From Tetranychus cinnabarinus (Eukaryota; Arthropoda; Arachnida; Trombidiformes; Tetranychidae): a stretch of DNA of 64,000 bases. The DNA lies in contig WHVY01000001.1 of assembly GCA_022266195.1 (NCBI GenBank), positions 10,540,001 to 10,604,000 of the forward strand, given 5' to 3'. Below are positions 13,087-25,400 of this stretch, in pieces (position 1 is the stretch's first letter; every line of letters starts with the position of its first letter). The translations under genes and the position numbers were made by a program. The notes beneath the pieces are model-generated. The model was given only the letters and a program-made list of their open reading frames with translations. It had not been told where the DNA came from and searched no databases.

Positions 13087-13095
13087 TTTTTTATA
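13087..13095 (-). promoter_or_regulatory. TATA box of the allergen-like gene
   Basis: The minus strand reads GGTATAAAAAAGTG here, about 90 bases upstream of the ATG at 12997. A start site about 30 bases downstream would leave a 5' UTR of about 60 bases, typical for a highly expressed secreted-protein gene. Confidence 0.6.
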
Positions 13096-13099
13096 CCAT

Positions 13100-14760
13100 T
13101 GATTAAGCTCTGATAATCATCTTCAATTTGATGACCTAATCGATTTGATATGCTTTGTTATATTATCTTTGATGATAAAAATAGTAAAATAATCAAATGT
13201 GATTTTCAAAAATCGGGTAAATCTTGAAATATCTTTAGCTCAGTTAAAGCTATGTCAATGTCACTGACCACCCAATGTTCATCATTCAAAGTCTGATTAA
13301 AACTTATCATTAAATAATGAAGTCTAGCATTAATCAATGTACTAATTAGTTGACCAATTGATAGCGAAGCATTGAATTAACCATCACTATCGGAATTGTG
13401 AAAGAGATAGAAGATTCAAAATGATGTGGCTTAAACAAATCACGAGATTATGATATGTTTTTTGAAAGCATTGTTTTACCTCTCTTATGCCATTTGCTTA
13501 GAAAAATCGTCCTTTTCGATTCACTGCCAGTTCTGGTATTGTTTTCATTATCAAAGCATGAGGAGGTTGATTAACTGGTAAAATTATTGTCCAATGCTTG
13601 AAAATTTAGATTCATTTCCATTGTTTCGTCGAGAATACAGATAGTAATCAGAAAATTATAATCCAAGCTCGATTTGATGCGGTTTGATGAAAAGCTGAAT
13701 GAGACGAAGTGGAATCACAGGTATAATAAAAAAACAGGTTCAAGCAATGATTGTATAAATTCTTGAATTTATTCTAGACTTTAGCTTAAAAGAAGCTACT
13801 CATGAAGGAGTTGTCTGGAGAAACCTATTAAGCGATGACGATTCAACCAGATGTTCAATAACTGCAATTTTTGATGGTCTTTAACCATTAAAGTTTAATA
13901 TGAATAAAATCATCATAAATACTTCGTAATCACACAAATCATAAACTTTTTTTAACAGAGACTAAATATTGAGGGCTCAGTTGAGCAATTCACTAATAAA
14001 ACGATTAAAAATTAATAAAATTACAATTGAAATTGTAATACGAATGTTTATTTGAATGTTTATGAAAAAAATCAAGTATAGCTAGCTCAAGAAATAAAAG
14101 ATGGCACTACTATCACTAACTTGTATTAAATTCTTGAACAAGGTGAGAGATAATAAATTACAGTTAGATTATCAGTAAAATAATAATATAACTAAACTCC
14201 TGACCTTTAATTTATCATAGATTCTGAGAAAAACAATTAATTCGTTCGAAATAAGAAAAAACACAATAGATTATTAACTAAGATTATTCAGCGAAATGAA
14301 TTGTTGCGAGAATTTTTCTAGAATTCAATATCAACAGTTAGCATAGAACTCATATTTAACAAAATTGGAAAGCATAATTAATCTTAAATTTCTTTGTGAG
14401 TGATTTTGATTGGGTTGAAATCTAAGAATTGATATTATTTTTATATATTCTTGTTATTATTGGTAATTATTGGAAAAATTAATTAAAATCTGTGTAAATT
14501 GCAACTGTTTATAGTTACTCAATGATCCCCTTATGATTGAAAACAAAAGACATTTGTTAGCCGCCGTTTTCCCTTTCTTCATTATCAAAGTTATCTACAT
14601 TTGTTTGTTACAATCACTCAGTCATATTTTTTATTTCTATTGTTTGCTTTGTGCTTTGTCTAAATAATTGATAATAGAATTGACATCGTAAGATCATAAG
14701 ATGATATTATCAAGTGAAATCAAATAAACGTAAAAGGATTTTGTGATTTTTTCTGTAAAA
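13100..14760. other. Intergenic, allergen-like gene to MOCS1
   Basis: 1.7 kb of AT-rich DNA between divergent genes. No supported open frame, RNA gene or repeat was seen. The MOCS1 promoter must lie at its right end. Confidence 0.5.
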
Positions 14761-16303
14761 ATGTTGCTACCTCTTAACCAGCTACTTTTCAAACACATTG
14801 CCAAACGCTATATAACATACTCATGGACCCATTTTTCAACATCATCTTCTGCTTCATCGTCTACAGTCAAATCAAGATTTCTTCAGGATTCATTTGGTCG
14901 TAAACATGACTACTTGCGAATCAGTCTTACTGAAAGATGTAACTTGAGGTGTTCATATTGTATGCCTGAAAATGGAGTAATTTTATCACCAAAGGAATCT
15001 TTGCTGCAGAGAGATGAGATAGTCCGGCTTGCTAAGTTATTTGTTAACTCGCTCGGTGTCAAGAAAATCAAATTAACTGGAGGTGAGCCGTTAGTCAGGT
15101 CAGACTGTATTCAAATTGTTGCTGATCTAACTGCTCTAAAAGCTTCTGGTTTGTTAAATATTGGCATAACCACTAATGGTCTTGTTCTTGGTCGTTCAAT
15201 TAAAAAGCTTGTTGAATCAGGTAAATTATTTATTATTGACTCTTCCTCTAAATATCTGATTTTCTGGTGAGCTTGAATTGTTTTTCAAACTTCCTACTTA
15301 TGATTATTTTGATTTGTTTTAAATTATCATCCATTAGTCAAGATAGGGTACTTTTTCATTTTTATCAAATTCCGAAGTAAATTCTGAAGTAATTCCTGAA
15401 TCTTAATATAGAAGTGATGATAATTGAGTTAATCCCTTTCTTTTTTTTGTCATTTTTAGGACTTGACTCTGTAAACATATCTCTTGACACTTTGAGACCG
15501 GAAAAGTTTGAATTTATCACTCGTAGGAAAGGTTTCAGTGCTGTTTTCAACTCAATTGAGCGATGTCTGGAAGCCGATTTACCTAAAACAGTCAAGATTA
15601 ATTGTGTTGTGATGAGGGGTTTAAATGATGACGAGATACTTTCCTTTGTTGAACTTACTCAACATAAGAAGTTAGAGGTTCGATTCATCGAGTACATGCC
15701 TTTCGATGATAATAAATGGTCTTATGGAAAAATGTTTCCAGCACATGAAATAATGGCAACAATCAAGAGCAAATATGAAGTAAAATCATTACCCAAAGAT
15801 CACCCAAGTGATACTGCTCAGCTTTTTCAAGTTAACGGGTTTCAAGGTAAAATCGGTTTCATTGGATCAATGACACAAAATTTTTGTGGAGCCTGCAATC
15901 GTCTTCGAATAGCTGCAAATGGTAATCTTAAGGTAAAAGTCAAGGAAAAAGCATTTCTAGTTCTAATTGTAGAAACACGTTGTATCATTGTTAATACTTG
16001 ACTTTCTATTTTTAGGTTTGTCTCTTCGGATCTGAAGAAGTTTCATTAAGAGACCCACTAAGATCAGGTTGGAGTGATCAAGAGATAATCAAGTTGATCC
16101 AGTCTGCATTATCTAAAAAGCGTGAACGACATGCAGGTATTACTTTATTCCTATTGTAAACAACTTAGCAGTCAAGTTGCAAGTTAATCACAGAATGAAT
16201 AACATCACTATCTTAATGCTTTTTTTACATTTCGTTACAATTAATAGGAGCCATCAATATTTCAAAATCAACAAACAAACCGATGATCTTAATTGGTGGG
16301 TGA
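14761..16303 (+). CDS. MOCS1: MOCS1A, GTP 3',8-cyclase (radical SAM, MoaA type)
   Basis: It catalyses the first step of molybdenum cofactor synthesis, the radical-SAM rearrangement of GTP, in mitochondria. Exons 14761-15220, 15460-15932, 16016-16136 and 16248-16303 give 369 aa. The start is the first ATG, ahead of a Ser/Arg-rich leader that fits a mitochondrial presequence. The radical-SAM cluster CNLRCSYC is at about residue 65. The second cluster comes from FCGACNR plus the Cys of LKVCLFGS, across the exon 2/3 junction. GGEP and the EYMPFDDNKW region are also family hallmarks. The frame ends in the double glycine MILIGG followed at once by TGA (16301-16303). The free Gly-Gly tail is essential in this family, so this form makes active MOCS1A. 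The same transcript carries the MOCS1B cistron downstream. Confidence 0.95.
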
Positions 16304-16400
16304 AGACGAATGATGGGTTTCCATTTTCAATTTACTTGCAAAACTGTTAATCTAAAGATATATTTATATCAATATATTATGTATTCTGGTTAGCTAAGAG
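16300..16400 (+). other. Alternative intron fusing MOCS1A to MOCS1B
   Basis: A candidate 5' splice site GTGAAG begins at 16300 and contains the MOCS1A stop codon (TGA, 16301-16303). A candidate acceptor ending AAGAG is at 16399-16400. Splicing removes 101 bases and the stop and leaves GGT-GG joined to G-ATG, so MOCS1A reads in frame through Gly-Gly into the MOCS1B ATG at 16402. The phase fit is exact; use of the intron is inferred. Confidence 0.6.
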
Positions 16401-16401
16401 G

Positions 16402-16965
16402 ATGTTTTCGACCTCTCCGTCGACTACAGCAAGCAAGAAAAACGATAAATGCGATGGTGAGGGTGATGTATCGGAAAATGAATCTCAATTATTGGATGGT
16501 AATCAATTGAGTCATATTAATAAATATGGAGACGCAGAGATGGTTGATATTTCGGATAAAAAGGTTACCCAGCGTTTTGCCCATGCCTCTGGAACAATTT
16601 CAACTGGCTCTAAAGTCATCTCGCTGATTAAAAATAATCAAGTGAAAAAAGGTGACGTTTTGTCCACTGCTCGAATAGCTGGTATATTGGCTGCTAAATC
16701 AACATCTAATTTAATTCCATTGTGTCATCCTCTTCCTCTGACCAAGATATCATTGGACTTTACAGTGAGAGAAACAGAAATTGACATCGATTGTTTTGTT
16801 ACAACAATTAATCGAACAGGAGTCGAAATGGAAGCTTTAACTGGAGTTTCAATCGCTGCTCTGACAATTTATGACATGTGTAAATCAGCAAATAAATCAA
16901 TGGTAATCAAAGACATCAAACTGATACAGAAAACTGGAGGAAAATCGGATTACCATGTTGATTGA
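16402..16965 (+). CDS. MOCS1: MOCS1B, cyclic pyranopterin monophosphate synthase (MoaC type)
   Basis: It converts the MOCS1A product to cyclic pyranopterin monophosphate. The 187-aa frame has a variable N-terminal linker of about 45 residues, then the MoaC fold. The linker leads into AEMVDISDKKVTQRFA, the typical MoaC start. Further on are LIPLCHPLPLTKISLDF, VEMEALTGVSIAALTIYDMCK and the C-terminal KTGGKS loop, with the active-site His and Lys positions present. There is no obvious promoter of its own. It lies 98 bases after the MOCS1A stop, so it is expressed either from a bicistronic mRNA or, more probably, as a MOCS1A-MOCS1B fusion by the in-frame splice at 16300-16400. Confidence 0.93.
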   Translation: MFSTSPSTTASKKNDKCDGEGDVSENESQLLDGNQLSHINKYGDAEMVDISDKKVTQRFAHASGTISTGSKVISLIKNNQVKKGDVLSTARIAGILAAKSTSNLIPLCHPLPLTKISLDFTVRETEIDIDCFVTTINRTGVEMEALTGVSIAALTIYDMCKSANKSMVIKDIKLIQKTGGKSDYHVD

Positions 16966-17883
16966 AGAATCATAATCCTAAGATTAACTTAAATTCATCT
17001 GAGTTAATATTCATAGTTAAAAACGTAGTCCGATCAACCATTTAGACTTAAATTAAAATATGCATAAATTAGAAAAATTAACAAGCAAATAATTTCATAA
17101 ATAAAATCTAATATCCTTAGCAACATCAGTTTAATTAATTACCCAATATCATGATTGAATGACGGTAATGCTAAGATGACCAGCTTTGGAAACAATCAGT
17201 TATCTATCTCTTGATTATCGTACAAACTTTTGTAATCATTATATACATTTCAATAAAATATTTTTTATTTTGAATAAAATTGAATCCTCTTATTGCTCAT
17301 CAGAAATGAACAATTAAATAATAGCAAATTGCATTGGATTACATTAGATTTAAGTGTCTTCACTGTTATCAATCGTAACAAATCATGATAACTTTACATT
17401 TCGTTTGCGGCTACAATTGTCCTGGATTAAGAATAGTTTCATAGTCAATCCTAATCCCTCCATACTCGTTTTTTATGGAACTAGTGCCATACCCTTTTTG
17501 ATAAAATTGGACTCACATTTTATTTCACATTTTTACTCACAATCTTATTTTTTAGTCGAAATCAGAAAATCACTTTCTATTTCACAAATCGATTGATTTA
17601 AGTGCCAAGATCTTCTCGAGTCTAGGATTCAACACTTTGTTTCTTAATAATCTCGTCTTAATCTTGATTAGACCGACTGAGCTTTTTATTAAGTGTCATC
17701 ACCATGAATGATGCATTCGATCAGATAATTTAACATTAGATAAAAGATTTTTCAATTTATTCGGTTGAGTGAGGAACAATTAGCTGGTGAATTTGCATGG
17801 TAATCAAGATTTGAAACCGACAATTATATTATTTTGTTAAATAATATTTCTTAATGTCGACTGTCCATAATATTTGGTAAAAA
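16966..17883. other. Intergenic, 3' of MOCS1
   Basis: AT-rich sequence containing the presumed MOCS1 3' UTR; AATAAA-type signals occur near 17099 and 17252. No gene seen. Confidence 0.5.
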
Positions 17884-18473
17884 CTAGTAAACCGTTTTCC
17901 TCGAAGTCGACTTGAAGCATCTAAGAAATGATAAAAATGCATAAATTGACTTTAAAATTTCACATAAGGCAATAGTTCTGAATGGATTTTTCACTCCACC
18001 GGTTTCTAAGTCATCTAACTCTCCTTGAATTTCTGCAACAGCGAAACATTCTGAGGTCAGCTAAAGATTAAAATTCATGCTTGTAATTTTTGTAACTCAA
18101 AACACTGTAGAATCAACGAACAGAATCAAATATTTGAATAAAAATCCCAATCCCCACTTACGAGCCCATAAATAACACGTAACAAAAGCAATATTGTCTC
18201 TGAGGATGGATTTGCTACTTGAGAAAAACCTGCTTTTAAGCCTTTTAAATGATTTACAAAATGATTAACAATTGCAACAATATAATTATCAAATTTGATC
18301 AAAACAATTTGCACCAAAATCTCTTCCAAGTTCCCTGTTAGAGTAACTCTAGTTGCTCCAAATCTTTGTAAAAACCCAATTTTCAGCTAAACTTTATTGT
18401 TAAACCATTCACTAACTTTGGTTAATTGTGATTCGGCATAAATGGTTGATCGAAATCCCGAAATTGAAATGAA
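17884..18473 (-). pseudogene. Unidentified, possibly decayed gene (two or three coding blocks)
   Basis: Three minus-strand blocks share one reading frame. Block 1 (about 18473-18390) reads SGFRSTIYAESQLTKVSEWF and ends in TAG (18387-18389). Block 2 (about 18386-18166) follows directly with KIGFLQRFGATRVTLTG and a helical stretch ending RVIYGL, before a good donor GTAAGT. Block 3 (18060 to about 17884) begins after TTTAG with LTSECFAVAEIQGELDDLE and runs to a stop. The TAG between blocks 1 and 2 could be part of a TTTAG acceptor instead. Block 1 and the start of block 2 faintly resemble the C-terminal helical tail of M1 aminopeptidases; I am not sure. No start codon or upstream catalytic part is present nearby. 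It is either a pseudogene relic or the end of a gene whose other exons I cannot see. Confidence 0.3.
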
Positions 18474-21400
18474 AAAATAAAATCGCTAAAATTGTTGAAC
18501 AAAAAAAGATGAACGATGGAAGTGATGAGGCCAGCTGAGTTTAAACACGGAAACTCCAAAAAGACATTTATAACGCGATTTTCGGTACATTGTTGATGTT
18601 GCTAAAGGAAGACATCATGATGATGATTAAAATAGGAAGGTAAATGGGAAAGAAGACGAAGATAAATACGAAAGAAATTGAATAACTTTGAGAATCAGCA
18701 TTGATATATTATCAGCGATTGCGCTGCCAGCAAATAATCTTTGTAGACTCACTTTTACTCTCTCCCTCTCTCATCAGCCTGATCATCAATAATAATAATC
18801 ATGATAATCATCATCATCAGCGTCTTCATTATAATCTTTATCATCATCATGCAAGTCTCTTACCTTTGATTCAATTTAACTTGAAAGTGTGCTGCAGTTT
18901 TATTGTATAACTTTTTATTACATCTTAACATTGTTTTACTCTCAATTGGAGGAATTAGCTGAACATTTAAACAATTATTCAAGTGATTATCACAACAATT
19001 TGCGTCTTATTTATTAATCTATTGCTATTCAGTGTGTGATCTTTCTAATCCTTCAACTCTTAAACACACTCCAATAACTATCAACATTTAATGTAATTAA
19101 GTGTCGTTAACCACCAACTCTAATTGTTTAACAAGGCTTATCAAATTTAAATGAAGTGAATCAGAAAAGAAGAAGAAGAAAATCATAAATCAAATTGGAT
19201 TGTGGAGTTAATCAAAGGCCTAATATCCAAAGGTAGGTTAACCAATTTAATAGCTTTACCAACATCTTGATTTCTGGTTACCAAGTTTTCTGGTTAACCC
19301 AAAAATTTAACTTGAAAAATATGTCTGCAAAGGTAGAAACTGAATCTCCTTGGATTGCAGTAGTTGATCAAAATTTATAACCATTTGATTGCAATAATCT
19401 AAATCAATGATACAATAAAAGTAGTAAACCTTGAGATTTGATTGTAATAATTACAATTTAAACATAATGATGGGTTAACCAGTGAATTACAGCCTAAACT
19501 GGTAAACAATGAACAGTGACTTAATATTTTTCAATGTAAAACCCAAAACATGTTTTGTTAAACAAATGGTTAACCTTTCAATTGATACTTTTCCCTCAAA
19601 TTAATTCATATGACAATCAACAGATTGATCAGTTGACCATCTAAAGCAAATAATTTACTAATTTGGTTGCTTAATTTAATTCCAATAACAGTGATCAATT
19701 GAAACGGATTTACCCATTTTATTTTCAATTACTTTCTTTTATGGTTAAAGCATGTTTAATAATCAATTAATACCTTGGACTTACCCTGGATTAACGAGAA
19801 GCGGGTTGATTTATGTATATTAACTGTTGATTAAAGCTATTTATAAATTAATGTGTTAATGAATTGGATAATGGGATAAATTGATTGCTAAAAATTATAA
19901 ACCATGCTCAGGATTTACACGTTATGATGGTTTATTGGTGTGAATGTTGATTTTTTCATGAAACGGGAAAAACCTAACCAGTGATACTATTACAGTTAGG
20001 AATCATCTTTAATCACAAAGACACTTACATTACTCTTAACATGATAGATTAGGTTATTGACCGACAATCAGATCGCCCTTTCATCCAGATTATTAAGCTA
20101 ATAATATAAATCACAATAATACTGATTATAATACACATTATTTACACTAACAACACACTCACAAGTCAATATGTTACTTAACCTGAATATTTTGTACACA
20201 AACACACAACGCAATAACGGTTCAACAATTTATTGTTTCTCCTCTAAATTAACTTCCAATCTAGTTAAAAAATCATACTAATGATCATTGCAATTAACTA
20301 ATTGAACACACAACCAAATTTGATCCATTCCTAGTTGTAACCAAAATTGCATCAATCGCTTCCATAACAACTTGTTACATTCAGCTTCCAATGGATTTTA
20401 TTTGCTTTGGTGTTTCCAAATTTCATGTAAACCTTGAAATTTGATTCTTAAAACGTTTCTTTTATTATCATATAAAAGTGTACAAATTAATGTTAAATTT
20501 ATGTGTTTAATCAGAATTAATTAACTGTTGATGATTAGTGATTGACTGGCCATAATATAAAATGGTAAAAATGCGATCAAAGAAGAACCCAAATCTGGTT
20601 TCTTTACCAACCATAAAACCCAATGTTTTTACCCAATGTAGTTATAAAATATACAATGTAATGAATTGAGCGATCTTTTACTTCGGATTTTGATTCTCAT
20701 CTCTTATTATTCAGTAATTATGTTAATATTGATCTGGATTAATTAGCTATTATTTACTTAATTTAGTAGCTATTGGAAAATTTTGATTGTATTTGTAGCT
20801 GAACCATTGTAGTCCAATTTGCAGCAATACAGTTTGTCTTTACTTTGTCCCCAACCTGGATTTGTTGATTGTGATGATTTGACTGTAATTGCATTAATCA
20901 ACTTGACAGTTTGATATATCATCAAGTAGGTGATTAATTGAATTCATTGGTATAAATAATGAAAATTGTGAATATCTTTCTCAAGTGGATTCCTCATTTG
21001 TGCCGCTTTCAACGTTTCTTTTGTATACATTGGCTGTTATTTGTTGGTGTCTCAGGAAATCAACAAAATGTAATTATAAAGTCAACAATTACCTGGCAAC
21101 TGAGTTAAAATTTCAATCAAGATTAACCATCTCACCAATCAACTGATAAATCTTTCAAAACATCAGATTGAAAGTCAACTAATTCACATGAAATCAAGTG
21201 TTAAAATCAGAGCCAGTCTTCAGTCGCAATTTTGGTCAATGTATTTCATCGTCTTTTTTCCTGCTTACAACTTAATTAGTGATTATCTGATTTACAATTT
21301 CCAAGTACTTATTGGCTTCATGTCAACAACAAGTGATTTACTTGTAATAATAACATTATTAAGCACTATTATTAATCATATTTACCAGGCTCATTTCAAC

Positions 21401-22458
21401 GTATCAATTGAATGAGATATTGAAGGTTGGCATTGATCCACTTGTACATGATAATTTGAATTCTTACGATTTCTTTCCAATTTAACATTAATTGTCTAAC
21501 CAGGCAAAAGTTAATAGTTAAAAATGTATTTGATTGTTTCTCTCAATTTGTTAATGTTTCACTTGCTTCACAATTTAAACCCAAAAGTTGATCAAACCCA
21601 ATCAACTTGTTTATAGCAACAAAATCTTAACCTTGTAATGCTTGCTGTACATTAATCATTGAATTAGCTAATTGTAACAAAAATGTAGCAATAATTTACT
21701 CAATCATCTTTTAAATAAATAATGTTTAATACAACATTGGGTTAAATCCGGTAAACCCAAAAATGATATCCAAGTCAATGTGAATTTTTGGGTTTTCCAG
21801 CTTTTCCATTGAATGTTGCCTGTAAAACCAGACAATTTAAGCTAATTTAAGTTAAAAATCACTGATTCAGTTCAATAAACCTGACAATAATTAAAACAAT
21901 GGTTAACCTTAACAATTTAATTTATTTACAAATATAGAGGTTTAATCTGTTGATCATTTGCTAGGATTGATTTGGATTAAATTAGATTGAATAAGACAAA
22001 ATAAACCCAAAATCTGAAAGGTATAATTGATGATTGAATTAGCAAATTGATCAACTCAATTCCAATTAATCTTGTTGAATAATCCAACTGATAGACTATG
22101 AAATCACTATAAACATGCTTAAACAATAGTCTGGATTGAAAACAAAATCAGATTGAAATAAAACCCAAAACCGGAATCAATTTAAACCACAATTTAAACC
22201 CATTTAATCCGTTCTTTGCTAATTGTTTGACTATCAAGGTTATAAAATTGAATCAAATTGCTATTAACCATTGGCTTTAAAAATAAATTTCCTTCTCATT
22301 TCAGTCTAACATTTCCAATTTCAAGATGATTTACACCAAAATTGATGGTTGAATGGGTGATGACTATTGAAGCTGGTTAAGATGGACCAAGGAAATCAAT
22401 AAGAAAACATAAGAAACAATTTAAATGACTAACCATTTGGAAGGATTGATTGAAAGTA
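18474..22458. other. 4 kb gene-poor region upstream of the peptide receptor
   Basis: AT-rich sequence full of short TTAACC/GGTTAA-type words and no supported open frame. Frames near 18700-18910 and 21188-21415 lack family features and splice context. It probably contains the receptor promoter and possible non-coding 5' exons, which cannot be placed from sequence alone. Confidence 0.45.
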
Positions 22459-25400
22459 ATGATAATATTTAACCTAACCGAAGAGAACGGTTTGAATAGC
22501 CTGAATGATTTTTACGGAATCGATGATAGTTTCAATTCAAATGATTATTTTGTCAGCAATTTAACCGAGGCAATTGCCTGTGAAAATAGTTCAAAGACAA
22601 TTGGTAAGAAGATTGAAAGCTTTAATTTAAACCATTTTATTGAAGAAAATTAAAAATTCAATTTTAATCAGTTTTCTGGTTTTGTCAATAGACACTAATT
22701 CAAACTATTGCCAGGCTACTTGGGATAGGATATCTTGTTGGCCAACGACTCCTATCAATCAGTTAGCAATTATTCCTTGTTTTAAGGAGTTAAATGGTAT
22801 TCCTTATGATTCCTCTCGTAAGTGTTGATTAGATTTACAATTAAACTCCAATTTAACTCCAATTCAACTCTACAATTGCTATTTAACTACTAGAAAATGC
22901 ATCTAAATTGTGTTTATCCAATGGAACCTGGGCTGAGAAGTCGGACTATTCATTGTGTGAACCCATTACACCAGAAGAGCTGATTCCTACAAGTTATTCT
23001 GTAAGTTTGTGTTTTGCTGTTAATCAATTGTTTTCAATCCTTGATTGTATCATTATTGATCATTTCAATCATCTTGTCTTCAGGACATCTGGAATGCAAA
23101 AGATGCTTCAACAATATACTATTTTGGCTACGGACTTTCACTTCTAGCATTAACCACAGCATTGTTTATATTTTTATATTTCAAGTGAGTATTATTCAAC
23201 TAACTCTTGATCATAAATTTTATAGCTTACTAATTATGATTGTAATAATTGTAAGCGAAAGAGCAATATAAATCTAATAACTCATTTAAATGCGCAATTT
23301 GATCTACAAAACTTTGGTTGTTACTAAAAAGACACAATTAACACACTTGTCACATCTATGTAAAATTGACGAAAAATGGATCAGCAATTGATATCTTGCA
23401 AATGCAGATTTCGTGAAAACATAAAAACTGGATCGATTTGTACAGTTTGAAAGTTTCTTTGATGAACAGTTTTCGAGAAAATCGCGTTCAAAGTTAAAAC
23501 TTCGATTCGCTTTTATTCAATAATAGAACCAGATACAGCAATGAAACTCATTTTACTGGTGTAGCTTTTGATAGAAAACCAGAAAATGCACTTATTTTGA
23601 TAGATAAAATTTACCGTTCGAAATAAATTAGATAAGTTCGATTCTTAGTTAAACTGACCGCATTTTGTAACCATGAGAGTTAGAGAGCTCAAACCTATGA
23701 TTTGTATATGAAAATTGTGATTTCACTTCATAGATTAAATACTTTTTTCACTTCATCAATAGTTCTCTTGATTTCGGCCATTGGCTAGCAAACTTTGAAC
23801 CTTAATATTTCGTAAATTATGGTACCTAGAATCGGCATTCTTTCACATATCATTAAATATTATTATGCTCTATAATATAATGAAATAAAGATCAATCAAG
23901 ATTCTCCGCAAAAAAATTTATAGCTTTTTATTTGTTATGTTACCAGATTTTAGACTTTATTTATAAAGGTAAATGGTTTTGCAAGCACAAATCTTGTATT
24001 GTGCTAGAAGGTTGTTCGTTATTGCATCAATTAGCCCACATTTTCATCGGTATTCAATCATGTTTGTCTGTTTGTTATTGACCATATTAATATGCAATAG
24101 TTGGTCAAAGAATGATGATCGTATGTGCAATTATTCTCGAAATATTAAGGTTCGAATGTTCGATGCAAATGGCCAAAATCAGGAGAACTATTGACGAAAT
24201 GAAAAAATCTTTCAGTCTATGATGTTTACTGTCAATTTTTATCTACGAATCATAAATTTAAGCTCTCTAAATCTTAAGGTCGCATAATGAGGCCAGTTTA
24301 ACTTAGAATTGAACTTATCTGTTTATTTTCGAAAAGAAAATTTTATTTAGGATATCTTTGTATTTTCTGGTTGAGAATCAAAAGTTACATCAGTAGAATG
24401 AGTTTCATTGCTGTATCTGCTTCCATAATTGAACAAAAGCGAATCGAAGTTTTAACTTTGACCTCGATTTGTGTGAAAACCATCAATCTTAGAAATATTT
24501 TAATAGCACTAATCGACACAGTTCTTGTGCTGCTACAATTAACCAACAAGTTACAATTCTTAAATCAAATGTTCGAGCTTTCACAGCACTTCTTTTGATT
24601 GTTGTGTCTGTTTAATAATAAGCATTCACTATTGAATGCAAATACGTTTGCTTTTCTATTTGTAAGTCTATGCATTGGGTTATATGTTCATTATTGTATC
24701 AATTAGCCCATATTTTCATCGGTATTCAATCATGTTTGTCAGCTTCTAATCGTCCATTATGCAATTCAATGTTTGGTCAAAGAATAATGAGTGTACTTGA
24801 TGCTATTCTCGAAATATTGAGGTCTAAAGTTCGGATGACAATGGCCAAAATCAAGAGAACTATCGATGAAAAGAAAAAATTGTTTACTCGTCAATTTGCA
24901 CTGTCCATTTTTATACACGAATCATAAGTTTAAGCTCTCTGACTATTACGGTCACAGAATGAGGCCAGTTTAACTAAACATCGAACTTATCGATTTTATT
25001 TCGAGCTGAAAATTTTATTTATCGAAATAAGTGCATTTTCTGGTTGAATATAAAAAGCTGCACTAGTAAAATGAGTTTCATTGTTGAATCTGCTTGCATA
25101 ATCGTACAAAAGGCATTCGAAGTTTCAACTTTGAACGTGATTTTCTCGAAAACTGTTCACCAGAGAAACTTAAAAGTCACATAAATAGACTCAGTTTTAT
25201 GTCCTTTCAAACTAACAAAGTTACAATTCGAAAGAAATCAATTTCTATCCGTTTTTTCGCCCATTTGTGTCAATTGTTTTGCCAGTTTGTGCATAAATGT
25301 GACAATTGTGTTTATTGTGTCTTTTTAGTAACAACCAGAAAAGTAATATTGGTTAAATTGCTTGGTAAAGGCCTAAATTTAAACTTTTTTTGGTCCAGAT

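Noticed and set aside
14761..16965. Bacterial origin by transfer for MOCS1
   Set aside because: Introns, the fused MOCS1A/MOCS1B order and the Gly-Gly stop arrangement are the animal pattern. PSAT1 was considered too and rejected because it has four introns and animal-like sequence.
18701..18910. Frame rich in Asn and His
   Set aside because: It is produced by ATC/ATA simple sequence and has no splice or family support.
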